A DNA stretch of 64,000 bases from Rhodococcoides corynebacterioides NBRC 14404 (GCF_001894765.1 NZ_BCWV01000004.1:62001-126000), one strand, 5' to 3'; numbered from the stretch's first letter, positions 47,247-57,386 are shown. Notes: generated by a model not told the origin, from the sequence alone. Numbers and translations: made by a program.

Positions 47247-48455
47247 TCAGGAACGGCCTTTCTGTGCTGCGAGGGCTCGGGCGCGGTCACGTGCCCACGC
47301 GTCGGCCTCCAGGACGTCGTCGACCGTGGACGGCGGCGCCGACCAGCGGTCCGCACCGTCCTCCACCACATCGGCGACGACGTCCACGATACGAGGGAAG
47401 GACAGATCGCCGACGAGGAACGCCGCGGCAGCGACCTCGTTGGCCGCGTTGTAGACCGCGGTGAGGCACCCGCCGAGCTCCCCCGCACGGCGCGCCAGCG
47501 CGACCGCCGGGAAGACCGCGTCGTCCAGCGGCTCGAATTCCCAGGTGTGCGCCGTCCGGAAGTCCAGCGCGGGGGCGGCGTCCGCGACACGGTCCGGCCA
47601 GCCGAGGGCCAACGCGATCGGCAGCAACATCGACGGTGGACTGGCCTGCGCGAGGGTCGACCCGTCGGTGAACGTGACCATCGAATGGACGATGGACTGC
47701 GGGTGCACGGTGACGTCGATGCGGTCGTACGGGATGCCGAACAACAGGTGGGCCTCGATGACCTCGAGTCCCTTGTTGACCAGTGTCGCGGAGTTGAGCG
47801 TGTTCATCGGCCCCATCGACCAGGTGGGGTGCTTGCCGGCCTGCTCCGGGGTCACCGAGTCCAGGCTCGCGCGGTCGCGTCCGCGGAACGGTCCGCCGGA
47901 CGCGGTCACGACCAGACGGGCCACCTCCTCCGCCCGACCCCCGCGCAGGCACTGGGCGAGCGCGGAGTGCTCGGAGTCGACCGGCACGATCTGACCGGGC
48001 GCCGCCGCATCGGTGACCAGCGACCCGCCCGCCACGAGCGACTCCTTGTTCGCCAGCGCCAGACGCGCGCCGGATCGCAGCGCAGCAAGAGTGGGCGCCA
48101 GCCCGAGGGACCCCACCAGGCCATTGAGCACGACGTCCGCCTCGGTGTCCTCCACCAGCCGCGTGACGGCGTCCGGGCCCGAGCGCACCCCGGTCACGTC
48201 GAGCCGCGCGGCGGCCCGAGGATCGGCGACCGCGACCTCGGTCACCCCGGTCTCGGCGATCTGCCGCGCGAGCAGGTCGACCGAGCCGCCTCCGGCAGCG
48301 AGTCCCACCACGGTGAACCGATCGGGGCGCGCGGCCATCACCTCGAGCGCCTGGGTTCCGATCGAGCCCGTGCTGCCGAGCACGAGCACGCGCGTCGAGC
48401 CGTCGCCGCTCGTCGAGCCATCGCCGCTCGTCGAACCATCACTGTGCGTCGTCAC
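47247..48455 (-). CDS. dxr: 1-deoxy-D-xylulose-5-phosphate reductoisomerase
   Basis: NADPH-dependent first committed step of the MEP pathway and target of fosmidomycin. It is 402 residues with the NADPH motif [12 protein letters not shown], the metal and substrate site [17 protein letters not shown], and the flexible-loop segment [24 protein letters not shown] interrupted by conserved GGPFRG. The GTG start at 48455 is followed by a repeated GDGSTS stretch encoded by an 18-bp tandem repeat, which lies before the catalytic fold. Confidence 0.95.
   Translation of the reverse strand: MTTHSDGSTSGDGSTSGDGSTRVLVLGSTGSIGTQALEVMAARPDRFTVVGLAAGGGSVDLLARQIAETGVTEVAVADPRAAARLDVTGVRSGPDAVTRLVEDTEADVVLNGLVGSLGLAPTLAALRSGARLALANKESLVAGGSLVTDAAAPGQIVPVDSEHSALAQCLRGGRAEEVARLVVTASGGPFRGRDRASLDSVTPEQAGKHPTWSMGPMNTLNSATLVNKGLEVIEAHLLFGIPYDRIDVTVHPQSIVHSMVTFTDGSTLAQASPPSMLLPIALALGWPDRVADAAPALDFRTAHTWEFEPLDDAVFPAVALARRAGELGGCLTAVYNAANEVAAAAFLVGDLSFPRIVDVVADVVEDGADRWSAPPSTVDDVLEADAWARDRARALAAQKGRS
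48393..48446. repeat. 18-bp tandem repeat in the dxr N-terminus
   Basis: Units CGTCGAGCCGTCGCCGCT (48393-48410) and CGTCGAGCCATCGCCGCT (48411-48428), with a degenerate third at 48429-48446. In frame they encode repeats of G-D-G-S-T-S directly after the dxr start codon region. Eighteen is a multiple of three, so copy-number change would lengthen the tail without a frameshift. Confidence 0.85.
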
Positions 48456-48504
48456 CCGGACAGTGTGGCCGACGCACCTGACAGGCTCGTGTGAGGATGG
48501 CGCG

Positions 48505-49059
48505 GTGCCCCGTCGTCCGTCGTCCGATCCCGCCTCGTACCGCACCGCTCCGCTGACGTACCCGGAGGTCGGGGGCACGGCGTCGGAGTCGATGCCGTCG
48601 GGCTACCACCATGTCCGGCAGTCCCGGTCGCTCGGTCACGGGGTCGAGGTCTTCGACGAGGCGGCTCGGCGCCTGCTGCACTGGGACATGCATCGCGGCG
48701 CCGGCCTCACGGTGCGCGCCACGTCGGCCGCGGCGGAGCCCGAGGCGATCGTCGTTCTCGGACTCGGCCCGATCCGGATCCCCTGCCGCGTGGTCGACGT
48801 CATCGACGACCGGGCGGACGACGACTCTCGCGAACGCGGTTTCGCCTACGGGACGCTCCCCGGCCATCCGGAGCGCGGTGAGGAACGCTTCGTCGTGCGC
48901 TTCGACGAGCGCACCGGCGCGGTGTCGGCGCACATTCGGGCGTTCTCGACGGCGGGGTCCGCAGTGGTCGCCCTGGGCGGCCCGCTGAATCGACTCGTGC
49001 AACGGGTGGCCACCCGGCGCTATCTCGCCGCGCTGCTGCCCACCGACCCGCGACCCTGA
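48505..49059 (+). CDS. DUF1990 family protein
   Basis: Protein of 184 residues with the DUF1990 pattern: LTYPEVGGT near the start, [23 protein letters not shown], and [19 protein letters not shown] in the second half. Function unknown; some fold predictions relate the family to START-like ligand-binding domains, which I could not test. GTG start at 48505 with GAGGAT upstream. Divergent from dxr with 49 nt between starts. Confidence 0.8.
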   Translation: MPRRPSSDPASYRTAPLTYPEVGGTASESMPSGYHHVRQSRSLGHGVEVFDEAARRLLHWDMHRGAGLTVRATSAAAEPEAIVVLGLGPIRIPCRVVDVIDDRADDDSRERGFAYGTLPGHPERGEERFVVRFDERTGAVSAHIRAFSTAGSAVVALGGPLNRLVQRVATRRYLAALLPTDPRP

Positions 49060-49170
49060 GCGAGCCGCTACGACGACCGGTCGTACGCCGCGATACGATC
49101 ACGACACGTCTCGCCCCCGGGGCTCCGCGGGCGACCCCGCGGACCCCGTCGAACATCAGGAGGATCGGTC

Positions 49171-49446
49171 GTGACCGGAAGCATCGAGCCGCGCTCGGAC
49201 GCCCCGCGCGTTCCCGCCACGAACGTCCACATTGCCGAGGTCCCCTCCGCTGCGTGGGGATGGAGCGGCGAGGCTCCGCGCACCTTCCGCATCGCCGGTT
49301 GGATCGTATCGTTGTTCCTGCTTGCGATGATCATCGGCAACCACACGGGCCGGGTCGAGGACCTCTGGCTCATCGGGTTCGCCGTTCTGCTGTGGATCGT
49401 GCTGATCCGCGACATCCTGCTGCGCCGCAAGCCGCGCCGCGGCTGA
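49171..49446 (+). CDS. DUF2631 small membrane protein
   Basis: Protein of 91 residues with two membrane segments (WIVSLFLLAMIIGNHTG and DLWLIGFAVLLWIVLIRDIL) and a basic C-terminus RRKPRRG. The family is confined to actinobacteria and has no known function. The GTG at 49171 has AGGAGG 8 nt upstream, a strong ribosome site. Convergent with rlmN, 12 nt apart. Confidence 0.82.
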   Translation: MTGSIEPRSDAPRVPATNVHIAEVPSAAWGWSGEAPRTFRIAGWIVSLFLLAMIIGNHTGRVEDLWLIGFAVLLWIVLIRDILLRRKPRRG

Positions 49447-49458
49447 CCGCCCGGCGGA

Positions 49459-50571
49459 TCAGTTCTCGGCGGCCAACTGGCCGCACGCTGCGGCGATCTC
49501 CTGCCCCCGCGTGTCGCGCACGGTGCAGGAGACCCCGGCGGCGCGCACGCGACGGACGAACTCCTCCTCGACCGGCTTGGGGCTCGCGTCCCACTCGCTG
49601 CCCGGCGTCGGGTTCAGCGGGATCAGGTTCACGTGGACCAACGCGCCCAGCGCCTTCTTCAGCTTCGTCGCCAGCAGGTCCGCCCGCCACGGCTGATCGT
49701 TGACGTCGCGGATCAACGCGTACTCGATGGATACCCGTCGCCCCGTCGTGTCGGCGTAGTACCGGGCGGCGTCCAGCACCTCGGCGATCGACCATCGGTT
49801 GTTGACCGGCACCAGGGTGTCGCGGAGCTCGTCGTCCGGGCAGTGCAGGGACACTGCGAGGGTCACCGTCAGACCCTCGTCGGCCAGCTTGCGGATCGCC
49901 GGGGCCAGACCGACGGTCGACACGGTCACCGACCGCTGGGACAGGCCGAGGCCCTCGGGCGCCGGTGAGACGATGCGCTTGACGGCCGCCACCACGCGCT
50001 TGTAGTTGGCGAGCGGCTCGCCCATGCCCATGAACACCACGTTCGACAGTCGGCCCTCACCGCCTTCCACCACGCCGTCCCGGAGGTCGGCGGCCGCGGA
50101 GCGCACCTGGTCGACGATCTCGGCCGTGGACAGATTGCGCTGCAGTCCGCCCTGGCCCGTGGCGCAGAACGGACACGCCATGCCGCACCCGGCCTGGCTG
50201 GAGATACACAGCGTGGCGCGGTCGGGATAGCGCATGAGGACCGACTCGAGGAGCGTCCCGTCTCCCGCGCGCCACAGCGTCTTGCGGGTGTCGCCGCCGT
50301 CGCAGGCGACGTGCTTGACCGGGCTGAGCAACGTCGGGAACAGGGCGGCACCGACCTTCTCCCGCACCGAGGCGGGCAGGTCCGTCATCTTCTCGGCGTC
50401 GGCCTGCAGCCGCCCGTAGTACTGCCGGGCGAGCTGATCGGCTCGGAACGCCGGAAGACCGAGCTCGACGACGGCGGCGCGGCGCTGATCGGCGTCGAGG
50501 TCCGCGAGGTGCGTCGCGGGCATGCCGCGGCGGGGTGCGTCGAACACGAGGGGAAGAGCGGTGGGTGCCAT
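49459..50571 (-). CDS. rlmN: 23S rRNA (adenine2503-C2) / tRNA A37 methyltransferase
   Basis: Radical-SAM enzyme that methylates A2503 of 23S rRNA. It is 370 residues with the cluster motif CGMACPFC (C129, C133, C136) and the second methyl-carrying Cys near the end ([21 protein letters not shown], the cysteine in SCTVRDTRG). The GMGEPL motif is present. ATG start at 50571; divergent from the LapA-like gene with 136 nt between starts, containing only a short CACCGC-GGA-GCGGTG stem near 50588. Confidence 0.95.
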   Translation of the reverse strand: MAPTALPLVFDAPRRGMPATHLADLDADQRRAAVVELGLPAFRADQLARQYYGRLQADAEKMTDLPASVREKVGAALFPTLLSPVKHVACDGGDTRKTLWRAGDGTLLESVLMRYPDRATLCISSQAGCGMACPFCATGQGGLQRNLSTAEIVDQVRSAAADLRDGVVEGGEGRLSNVVFMGMGEPLANYKRVVAAVKRIVSPAPEGLGLSQRSVTVSTVGLAPAIRKLADEGLTVTLAVSLHCPDDELRDTLVPVNNRWSIAEVLDAARYYADTTGRRVSIEYALIRDVNDQPWRADLLATKLKKALGALVHVNLIPLNPTPGSEWDASPKPVEEEFVRRVRAAGVSCTVRDTRGQEIAAACGQLAAEN

Positions 50572-50707
50572 AGTGCCTCCAGTGTCTCACCGCGGAGCGG
50601 TGGGCTCGAACGGTCCGGCCTCGAACGACCCGGTCGCAGTACAACCGGCCCTGATACCCCCGGCGCGATAGGGTGCAAACACCTCGCGCCCGGGTAATCA
50701 TTCCCCC

Positions 50708-51103
50708 ATGTCTCGCACCTCGTCCGGCGCCGCCGATTCCGCCGCGTCCGACCCCACCGATCCGACGTCGTCCGCGCTGCCCGGATCGGGACTCGATTCC
50801 GATGGCTCCGACGTCGCCGTCTCCGACAGTCGTCTCCCCTCCGGGAAGACGCCCGACGGCGTGAAGCACACCCGCGCTGCCGCGCTCTACACCGGCCTCG
50901 TGGTGGGCGCCATCGTGCTCGTCGTGCTGATGGTGTTCATCCTGCAGAACCTCGACAGCGTGCCGATCCACCTGTTCGGGTGGACGTTCGACCTCCCCGT
51001 CGGCATCGGGATGTTGCTGGCCGCGGTGGCCGGTGCCCTGGTCATGGCCGCGGCGGGCGGTGTGCGCATCCTCCAGGTCCGGCGGGCGGCCAAGCGTAAG
51101 TAG
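50708..51103 (+). CDS. LapA-domain (DUF1049) membrane protein
   Basis: Protein of 131 residues: a ~55-residue polar Ser/Asp-rich N-terminus, two membrane helices (ALYTGLVVGAIVLVVLMVFI; GIGMLLAAVAGALVMAAAGG) flanking the LapA-type FILQNLDSVPIHLFGW, and a basic end. LapA-domain proteins act with lipopolysaccharide assembly factors in Gram-negatives; in actinobacteria their role is unknown. Confidence 0.8.
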   Translation: MSRTSSGAADSAASDPTDPTSSALPGSGLDSDGSDVAVSDSRLPSGKTPDGVKHTRAAALYTGLVVGAIVLVVLMVFILQNLDSVPIHLFGWTFDLPVGIGMLLAAVAGALVMAAAGGVRILQVRRAAKRK

Positions 51104-51217
51104 CGTCACATGGCGTGGTGAATGTTCGGTGCCACACGTGAACACTATTGACGCAACCTTCCCCGATCGGCTGTGGCGATGCACAGTGGACTGGTGACGA
51201 CCTTCCTGGAGAATCCG

Positions 51218-52036
51218 GTGTCATCAGTCGCTGCGGACCGGGCTCGGTCGTGGCTGCTCGTCCCCGGAAGCAAGCCCGAGCTGTTCACCCCGGCCCTGGA
51301 GTCCGAGGTCGATGCCGTCATCCTCGACATCGAGGATGCGGTGTCCCCCGCCGGCAAGCCCGCGGCGCGCGACGCCGTGGTCGCCTGGCTGCGCGGCGGC
51401 CGTCGCGCGTGGGTCCGCATCAACGACGCCACCACTCCGTTCTGGGCCGACGACCTCGACGCCCTGCGTGGCATCGACACCCTCGAGGGCGTCATGCTGG
51501 CGAAGACGGAGAGCGGCAGCCAGGTGGAGGCCACGGCCGCTCGGCTGGGCGACGGTGTTCGCGTCGTCGCACTCGTCGAATCCGCGATGGGCCTCGAGGC
51601 CGCGCCGGAGATCGCCCGGGCGGACGCCACGTTCCGTCTCGCGTTCGGCAGCGGGGACTTCCGTCGTGACACCGGGATGAGCGACGAGCCGATGGCCATG
51701 GCCTACCCGCGGGCACGCCTGGTGGTCGCGAGCCGCGCCGCCCGCCTCCCCGGACCGATCGACGGACCGACGCTGACGATCAACGACGAGCATCTCGCAC
51801 GGGACAGTCGACTCACCGTGTCGATGGGCATGACCGGTCGCCTCTGCATGCACGCCGGTCAGGCGCCCGTCGTGAACCGCGAGCTCGCTCCCTCCCCGGA
51901 CGACGTGACCTGGGCGCGGGACACCATCGCCGCCCTCGGGGTGAACGGGGAGAACGTCCGGGACGGCAGCGATCTCCCCCGCCTCGCTCGCGCCAAGAAG
52001 ATCACCGACCAGGCACAGGCCTTCTCCATCCGCTGA
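51218..52036 (+). CDS. CitE-like CoA ester lyase (HpcH/HpaI aldolase family)
   Basis: Protein of about 272 residues resembling citrate lyase beta / malyl-CoA lyase-type enzymes: RSWLLVPGSKPELF, VDAVILDIEDAVSP (metal-binding DIED), VRIND, VALVESAMGLEAAPEIAR (Glu ligand), FGSGDFRRDTG. No citrate lyase alpha or gamma genes are nearby, as for stand-alone CitE-like proteins that act on malyl- or citramalyl-CoA. The GTG at 51218 has TGGAG 8 nt upstream; GTG 51194, ATG 51179 and GTG 51173 are alternatives. Substrate unknown. Confidence 0.83.
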   Translation: MSSVAADRARSWLLVPGSKPELFTPALESEVDAVILDIEDAVSPAGKPAARDAVVAWLRGGRRAWVRINDATTPFWADDLDALRGIDTLEGVMLAKTESGSQVEATAARLGDGVRVVALVESAMGLEAAPEIARADATFRLAFGSGDFRRDTGMSDEPMAMAYPRARLVVASRAARLPGPIDGPTLTINDEHLARDSRLTVSMGMTGRLCMHAGQAPVVNRELAPSPDDVTWARDTIAALGVNGENVRDGSDLPRLARAKKITDQAQAFSIR

Positions 52037-52039
52037 TCG

Positions 52040-54418
52040 TCACGGCCGCACGTACTCGGCCAGGTGCCGGCCGGTGAGTGTGGACCGGTCGGCCACCAGC
52101 GCGGCGGGCGTTCCCTCGAACACCACCAGTCCGCCGTCGTGCCCTGCCCCGGGGCCGAGGTCGACGATCCAGTCCGCATGCGCCATCACTGCCTGGTGAT
52201 GCTCGATCACGACGAGCGTCGTCCCGGCATCGACCAGCCGGTCCAGGAGGGCGAGCAGCTGCTCGACGTCGGCGAGGTGCAGACCCGTGGTCGGCTCGTC
52301 GAGGATCAGGACCCCGCCCTTCTCCCCCATGTGCGTCGCCATCTTCAGGCGTTGCCGCTCACCGCCGGACAGCGTCGTCAAGGGCTGACCGAGTGCGACG
52401 TACCCCAGCCCGACGTCCGACAGTCGCGTCAGGATGCGGTGCGCGGCCGGCAGGGCCGCCTCGCCGTCTCCGAAGAACGCCGACGCCTCCGCGACCGACA
52501 TGGCGAGCACCTCGCCGATGTTCCGGCCGCCGAAGTGGTAATCGAGCACCGACGCCTGGAACCGACGGCCCTCGCACACCTCGCACGGTGTGCTCATGCC
52601 GGCCATGATGCCGAGGTCCGTGTAGATCACGCCGGCGCCGTTGCACGCCGGGCACGCACCGTCGGAGTTCGCACTGAACAGCGCCGGCTTGACCCCGTTC
52701 TGCTTCGCGAACGCCTTCCGAATCGGCTCCAGCAGCCCGGTGTACGTCGCGGGATTGCTGCGGCGGGATCCCCGGATGGGACTCTGATCGACCGTCACCA
52801 CCCCGTCGCGCCCGGCGAGCGAGCCGTGGATCAGGGTGCTCTTGCCGGACCCCGCGACGCCGGTGATCACCGTGAGCACACCCGTCGGGATGTCGACGTC
52901 GACGCCGCGAAGGTTGTGCCGATCGGCGCCCCGAATCTCGAGCGCGCCCGTCGCGGTGCGGAGGGTCTTCTTGAGAGCCACCCGGTCGTCGAAGTGCCGA
53001 CCGGTCACCGTGTCGCTCTGCCGCAGACCGTCCACGTCCCCCTCGAAACAGACCGTGCCGCCCGCGGTTCCGGCACCCGGCCCGAGGTCGACGATGTGGT
53101 CGGCGACGACGATGGTCTCCGGCTTGTGCTCCACCACCAGCACGGTGTTGCCCTTGTCCCGGAGTGATCGCAGCAGCCCGTTCATGCGCTCGATGTCGTG
53201 TGGGTGCAATCCGGTCGTGGGCTCGTCGAACACGTAGGTCACGTCGGTGAGCGAGGACCCCAGGTGACGGATCATCTTGACGCGCTGCGCCTCGCCCCCG
53301 GACAGCGTGCCGGCGGGTCGATCCAACGACACGTACCCGAGGCCGATGTCGACGAACGAGTCGAGCGTTCGACTCAACGTGGTGAGCAGGGGCGCGACCG
53401 AAGGCTGGTCCAGACCCGCCACCCAGCGCGCGAGGTCGGTGATCTGCATGGCGCAGGCGTCCGCGATGGACACCCCGTCGATCCGTGAGGACCGGGCAGC
53501 CTCGGTCAGGCGGGTGCCGTCGCACTCCGGGCACGTCGCGAAGGTCACCGCCCGCTCGACGAAGGCCCGGATGTGGGGCTGCATCGCCTCGACGTCCTTG
53601 GTCAGGAACGACTTCTTGATCTGCGGGATCAGGCCCGAGTACGTGAGGTTGATGCCGTCGACCTTGATCTTGGTCGGCTCGCGATACAGCAGGTCGTCGA
53701 GCTGCTTCTTCGTGAACTTCGCGATCGGCTTGTCGGGATCGAAGTAGCCGCAGCCCCGGAAGATGCGGCCGTACCACCCCTCCATGCTGTAGCCGGGAAT
53801 GGTGATGGCGCCCTCGTTCAACGACTTCGACGCGTCGTACAACGCGGTGAGGTCGATATCGGACACCGAGCCGCGCCCCTCGCACCGCGGGCACATTCCG
53901 CCCGTGATCTCGAAGCTGCGACGCTCCCGGGTCTCGCGCCCGCCCTTCGAGACGGTCACCGCACCGGCCCCGGAGATCGAGGCCACGTTGAACGAGAACG
54001 CCTGCGGTGACCCGATGTGCGGGTCGCCCAGGCGGCTGAACAGGATGCGCAGGAGCGCGTTGGCGTCGGTGGCGGTCCCGACCGTGGATCGCGGGTCCGA
54101 TCCGAGGCGCGACTGGTCGACGACGATCGCCGTGGTGAGTCCGTCGAGCACGTCCACGTCGGGCCGTGCCAGCGTCGGCATGAATCCCTGCACGAACGCG
54201 CTGTAGGTCTCGTTGATCATGCGCTGGGATTCCGCGGCGACGGTGCCGAACACCAACGAACTCTTCCCCGACCCGGACACCCCGGTGAACACCGTCAGCC
54301 GGCGTTTGGGGATACGGACGCTGACGTCCCGCAGGTTGTTCACCCGGGCACCCTGGACGGTGATGACGTCGTGCACGTCCGCCGGATGGGCGGCGCCCGT
54401 GGTGTCGGTTCGGCTCAT
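52040..54418 (-). CDS. UvrA-like ABC ATPase, short form
   Basis: DNA-binding tandem ABC ATPase of 792 residues, shorter than the ~950 of housekeeping UvrA. It has two Walker A motifs (GVSGSGKS 46-53; GVAGSGKS 520-527), two LSGG signatures (GTLSGGEAQRVKM; TTLSGGERQRLKM) and four CxxC pairs of zinc modules (CPRCEGRG, CPECDGTR, CPACNGAG, CEVCEGRR). Resembles UvrA2-type proteins linked to drug or damage tolerance rather than core repair. ATG at 54418 with GAGGGGA upstream. Stop lies 4 nt from the convergent CitE-like gene. Confidence 0.88.
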   Translation of the reverse strand: MSRTDTTGAAHPADVHDVITVQGARVNNLRDVSVRIPKRRLTVFTGVSGSGKSSLVFGTVAAESQRMINETYSAFVQGFMPTLARPDVDVLDGLTTAIVVDQSRLGSDPRSTVGTATDANALLRILFSRLGDPHIGSPQAFSFNVASISGAGAVTVSKGGRETRERRSFEITGGMCPRCEGRGSVSDIDLTALYDASKSLNEGAITIPGYSMEGWYGRIFRGCGYFDPDKPIAKFTKKQLDDLLYREPTKIKVDGINLTYSGLIPQIKKSFLTKDVEAMQPHIRAFVERAVTFATCPECDGTRLTEAARSSRIDGVSIADACAMQITDLARWVAGLDQPSVAPLLTTLSRTLDSFVDIGLGYVSLDRPAGTLSGGEAQRVKMIRHLGSSLTDVTYVFDEPTTGLHPHDIERMNGLLRSLRDKGNTVLVVEHKPETIVVADHIVDLGPGAGTAGGTVCFEGDVDGLRQSDTVTGRHFDDRVALKKTLRTATGALEIRGADRHNLRGVDVDIPTGVLTVITGVAGSGKSTLIHGSLAGRDGVVTVDQSPIRGSRRSNPATYTGLLEPIRKAFAKQNGVKPALFSANSDGACPACNGAGVIYTDLGIMAGMSTPCEVCEGRRFQASVLDYHFGGRNIGEVLAMSVAEASAFFGDGEAALPAAHRILTRLSDVGLGYVALGQPLTTLSGGERQRLKMATHMGEKGGVLILDEPTTGLHLADVEQLLALLDRLVDAGTTLVVIEHHQAVMAHADWIVDLGPGAGHDGGLVVFEGTPAALVADRSTLTGRHLAEYVRP

Positions 54419-54449
54419 CGGATCCCCTCGCTGCAGTGATCGACCAGCA

Positions 54450-55190
54450 TCAGACCGTAGTACCTCGGGCGCGGTCGAGCGTCGTTCTTCGGCGGACGTG
54501 GATGCGGTAGCCGACCTCCACGGTGGTGCCGGCGATCTCGCGCCGGGCGCGGTCGGCCACGGCACGCGAGAACTCGATGCCGATTACCGCGTCGAGCGTC
54601 CGGCGGTCGTCGAAGACCCACCGAGTCCGAACTCGACGGTCCTCGAAACCCTGGGCGGCGAAGAACCGCTCGACAGCGGCCGGGTCGTAGCGGGGCAGGT
54701 CGCGCCGCATCCAGTCGCCGTACGGAGGCACGGTGGCGTCCAGATCGACGATCACCAGGGCCCCACCCGGACGCAGCACACGCATGGCCTCGGCGATACC
54801 CGGCCCGCACCCGGGGCCGAAGAAGTACGCCGTGCGCGCGTGGACCACGTCCACCGACGCGTCCTCGAGGGGCAGTGCGTCCGCTCGCCCCTCGGTCACA
54901 CGCACGTGACTCAGGTGGGCGGTGCGGCGGCGGGCGCGCGCGACCAGCGGCGGATGCGGCTCGACCCCGACGACGCGTCGAGCGTCGGCCGCGAACATCG
55001 GCAGATGGAATCCGGCTCCGCATCCGACGTCCACGACGTCGCGTCCCGTCCACGACGCCACGTCGCGGAGCACGCTCTCGACGGCGCCGTCGGGATCCTG
55101 CGCGCGATTCTCGGCCTCGTAGACGTCCGGCCATCGCCAGATGTTCGGGCTCGGTACGACCGCCGACCGGTCCTCAGACGAACGCGGCAA
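54450..55190 (-). CDS. Class I SAM-dependent methyltransferase
   Basis: Protein of about 246 residues with motif I DVVDVGCGAGFHLP, VVGVEPHPP, and VRVTEGRADALPLEDASVDVVHAR; the N-terminal SPNIW and YEAENRAQDPDG segments suit a small-molecule methyltransferase family. Substrate unknown. No ATG or GTG fits the conserved N-terminus; a TTG at 55190, 17 nt inside the cdsA end, is the best start. Its start overlaps cdsA, so it may be translated by coupling. Confidence 0.78.
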   Translation of the reverse strand: MPRSSEDRSAVVPSPNIWRWPDVYEAENRAQDPDGAVESVLRDVASWTGRDVVDVGCGAGFHLPMFAADARRVVGVEPHPPLVARARRRTAHLSHVRVTEGRADALPLEDASVDVVHARTAYFFGPGCGPGIAEAMRVLRPGGALVIVDLDATVPPYGDWMRRDLPRYDPAAVERFFAAQGFEDRRVRTRWVFDDRRTLDAVIGIEFSRAVADRARREIAGTTVEVGYRIHVRRRTTLDRARGTTV

Positions 55191-56058
55191 GGACCAGCCA
55201 GGTGACCAGGACCGACGGCAGCACCGAATCCAGTCGGTCCATGAGTCCGCCGTGCCCGGGGAGCATGGTGCCCATGTCCTTGATGCCGAGGTCGCGCTTG
55301 ACCTGGGACTCGACCAGATCGCCCAACGTCGCGGAGAAGACGACCAACACACCGAGGAGGACGCCGATCAGCGGGTTCGCGTCGAGCAGGAACGCCACCG
55401 TCGATGCCGACCCGACGACGCAGAGCAGGAGGGACCCGGCGAGGCCCTCCCAGGACTTCTTCGGGCTGATCGCGGGGGCCATGGGATGGCGACCGAAGAG
55501 GACGCCGGCCGCGTAGCCGCCGACGTCGGAACAGACCACCGCAATCATGAGCACCAGGACTCGGGCACCACCGTCGTCGCCCTGACACAGCAGCGCCGCG
55601 AACGCCCCGAAGAGCGGGAGCCAGGACAGCACGAAGATCGACACGGCGCAGTCGCGCAGGTAGTTCCTCGGCGCCTCGTGAAGCCCGCCGGAGAGCAACC
55701 GCCACACCATGATGACCAGCACCGCCGCGCCGAACGCGGAGAAGGCGCCCGTGGCCCCCAACGGGAGGGTCAGCCAGATGACCACCTGGCCACCCACGAT
55801 GAGCGGGATGCGCGGGACGGCGATGTCGGCCTCGCGCAGACGCTTGGTGACCTCCCACGACGCGACGGCGATGGCGATGGCCGCCACCCCGACGAAGGCG
55901 ATGGGGACGAACACCAGGACGAGGATCAACATCACCCCGAGGGCGCCGCCGACCGCGATGGCAGCCGGCAGATCGCGACCGGCCCGCGATGTGGACTTCT
56001 TAGTCGTGGTCGTCCGGGCCGCCGGATCGCCCTGCTCGGGTTCGCTCACGGAGGTCAT
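55174..56058 (-). CDS. cdsA: Phosphatidate cytidylyltransferase
   Basis: Makes CDP-diacylglycerol, precursor of phosphatidylinositol, cardiolipin and related lipids. It is 294 residues with about eight membrane helices after a ~30-residue polar N-terminus, and the C-terminal signature [20 protein letters not shown] followed by MDRLDS. The ATG start at 56058 overlaps the frr stop (ATGA). Part of the rpsB-tsf-pyrH-frr-cdsA cluster. Confidence 0.95.
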   Translation of the reverse strand: MTSVSEPEQGDPAARTTTTKKSTSRAGRDLPAAIAVGGALGVMLILVLVFVPIAFVGVAAIAIAVASWEVTKRLREADIAVPRIPLIVGGQVVIWLTLPLGATGAFSAFGAAVLVIMVWRLLSGGLHEAPRNYLRDCAVSIFVLSWLPLFGAFAALLCQGDDGGARVLVLMIAVVCSDVGGYAAGVLFGRHPMAPAISPKKSWEGLAGSLLLCVVGSASTVAFLLDANPLIGVLLGVLVVFSATLGDLVESQVKRDLGIKDMGTMLPGHGGLMDRLDSVLPSVLVTWLVLAAFV

Positions 56059-56612
56059 ACCTCCATCAGTTCCGCTTCCTTGTTCTTCACGATCTCCTCG
56101 ACCTGCGCGACGTACTTCGACGTCGTCTTGTCGAGCTCCGCTTCCGCGCGCGTCACGTCGTCCTCGCCGGCCTCGCCGTCCTTCTGGATGCGCTTGAGCT
56201 CGTCCATCGCCTTGCGGCGGACGTTGCGGATGGACACCTTGGCGTCCTCGCCCTTGCCCTTGGCCTGCTTGACGAATTCCCGGCGGCGCTCCTCGGTGAG
56301 CTGCGGAACCGAGATACGGATGATGTGTCCGTCGTTCGTGGGGTTCACCCCGAGATCCGAATTGCGGATCGCCGTCTCGATGGGACCGAGCTGACTCTGC
56401 TCGTACGGCTTGACGATCACCATGCGCGCTTCCGGCACGTTGATTCCCGCGAGCTGCGTGATGGGAGTCAGGGCGCCGTAGTACTCCACCATGACCTTCG
56501 CGAACATGCCGGGGTTGGCGCGGCCGGTCCGGATCGAGGCCAGGTCGCCCTGCGCGACCGAGACGGCCTTCTCCATTCGCTCCTCGGCATCGAAGAGTGC
56601 TTCGTCGATCAC
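56055..56612 (-). CDS. frr: Ribosome recycling factor
   Basis: Splits post-termination ribosomes together with EF-G. It is 185 residues, exactly the usual size, with [19 protein letters not shown] early and the C-terminal [22 protein letters not shown] start at 56612, 51 nt after the pyrH stop. Confidence 0.96.
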   Translation of the reverse strand: MIDEALFDAEERMEKAVSVAQGDLASIRTGRANPGMFAKVMVEYYGALTPITQLAGINVPEARMVIVKPYEQSQLGPIETAIRNSDLGVNPTNDGHIIRISVPQLTEERRREFVKQAKGKGEDAKVSIRNVRRKAMDELKRIQKDGEAGEDDVTRAEAELDKTTSKYVAQVEEIVKNKEAELMEV

Positions 56613-56663
56613 GACCGTTCCTTCCGATAGTTCGCTCGCCCGGTCACCTGCGGGGCCGGATGA

Positions 56664-57386
56664 CTACTTGACCAACGTGCCGATCTTCTCACCGGCCACC
56701 GCACGTGCGATGTTCCCCTCGGTGAGCAGATTGAACACCATGATCGGCATTCCATTGTCCATGCAGAGGCTGAACGCCGTGGCGTCCGCGACCTTCAGAC
56801 CCTTCTCGATCACCTCGCGGTGGGTGATCTCGGTGAACATCGTGGCGTCGGGGTCCACCTTCGGGTCGGCCGAGTACACCCCGTCGACCGCCTTGGCCAT
56901 GAGGACCACCTCGGCGCCGATCTCGAGGGCGCGTTGCGCGGCGGTGGTGTCGGTGGAGAAGTAGGGCATGCCCATGCCGGCGCCGAAGATCACGACGCGC
57001 CCCTTCTCGAGGTGGCGTTCCGCGCGCAGCGGGATGTACGGCTCGGCGACCTGACCCATGGTGATGGCGGTCTGCACGCGCGTGGTGATGCCCTGCTTCT
57101 CCAGGAAGTCTTGCAGCGCCAGGCAGTTCATGACGGTGCCGAGCATGCCCATGTAGTCCGACCGGGAGCGGTCCATCCCGCGGACCTGGAGCTCGGCGCC
57201 GCGGAAGAAGTTGCCACCGCCGATGACCACGGCGACCTGGGCGCCGGACCGGACGACCTCGGCGATCTCCTCGGCCACCTTCTGCACGACGTCGGGGTCG
57301 AGACCGACCTGTCCGCCACCGAACATCTCGCCGCCGAGCTTGAGCAACACTCGTCGGAAACCGGGTCGCGCCGTCTCGTCGGTCAC
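56664..57386 (-). CDS. pyrH: UMP kinase
   Basis: Phosphorylates UMP to UDP. It is 240 residues of the amino-acid kinase fold: [28 protein letters not shown], and [19 protein letters not shown]. The GTG at 57386 (VTDETARPG) is preceded by AGGAGAGG. The open frame to 57494 has no ribosome site and runs into the upstream hairpin. Confidence 0.96.
   Translation of the reverse strand: MTDETARPGFRRVLLKLGGEMFGGGQVGLDPDVVQKVAEEIAEVVRSGAQVAVVIGGGNFFRGAELQVRGMDRSRSDYMGMLGTVMNCLALQDFLEKQGITTRVQTAITMGQVAEPYIPLRAERHLEKGRVVIFGAGMGMPYFSTDTTAAQRALEIGAEVVLMAKAVDGVYSADPKVDPDATMFTEITHREVIEKGLKVADATAFSLCMDNGMPIMVFNLLTEGNIARAVAGEKIGTLVK

Noticed and set aside
44785..47454. 889-codon plus-strand open frame opposite ispG and rip1
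   Set aside because: Spans two real genes on the other strand and has no recognisable domain.
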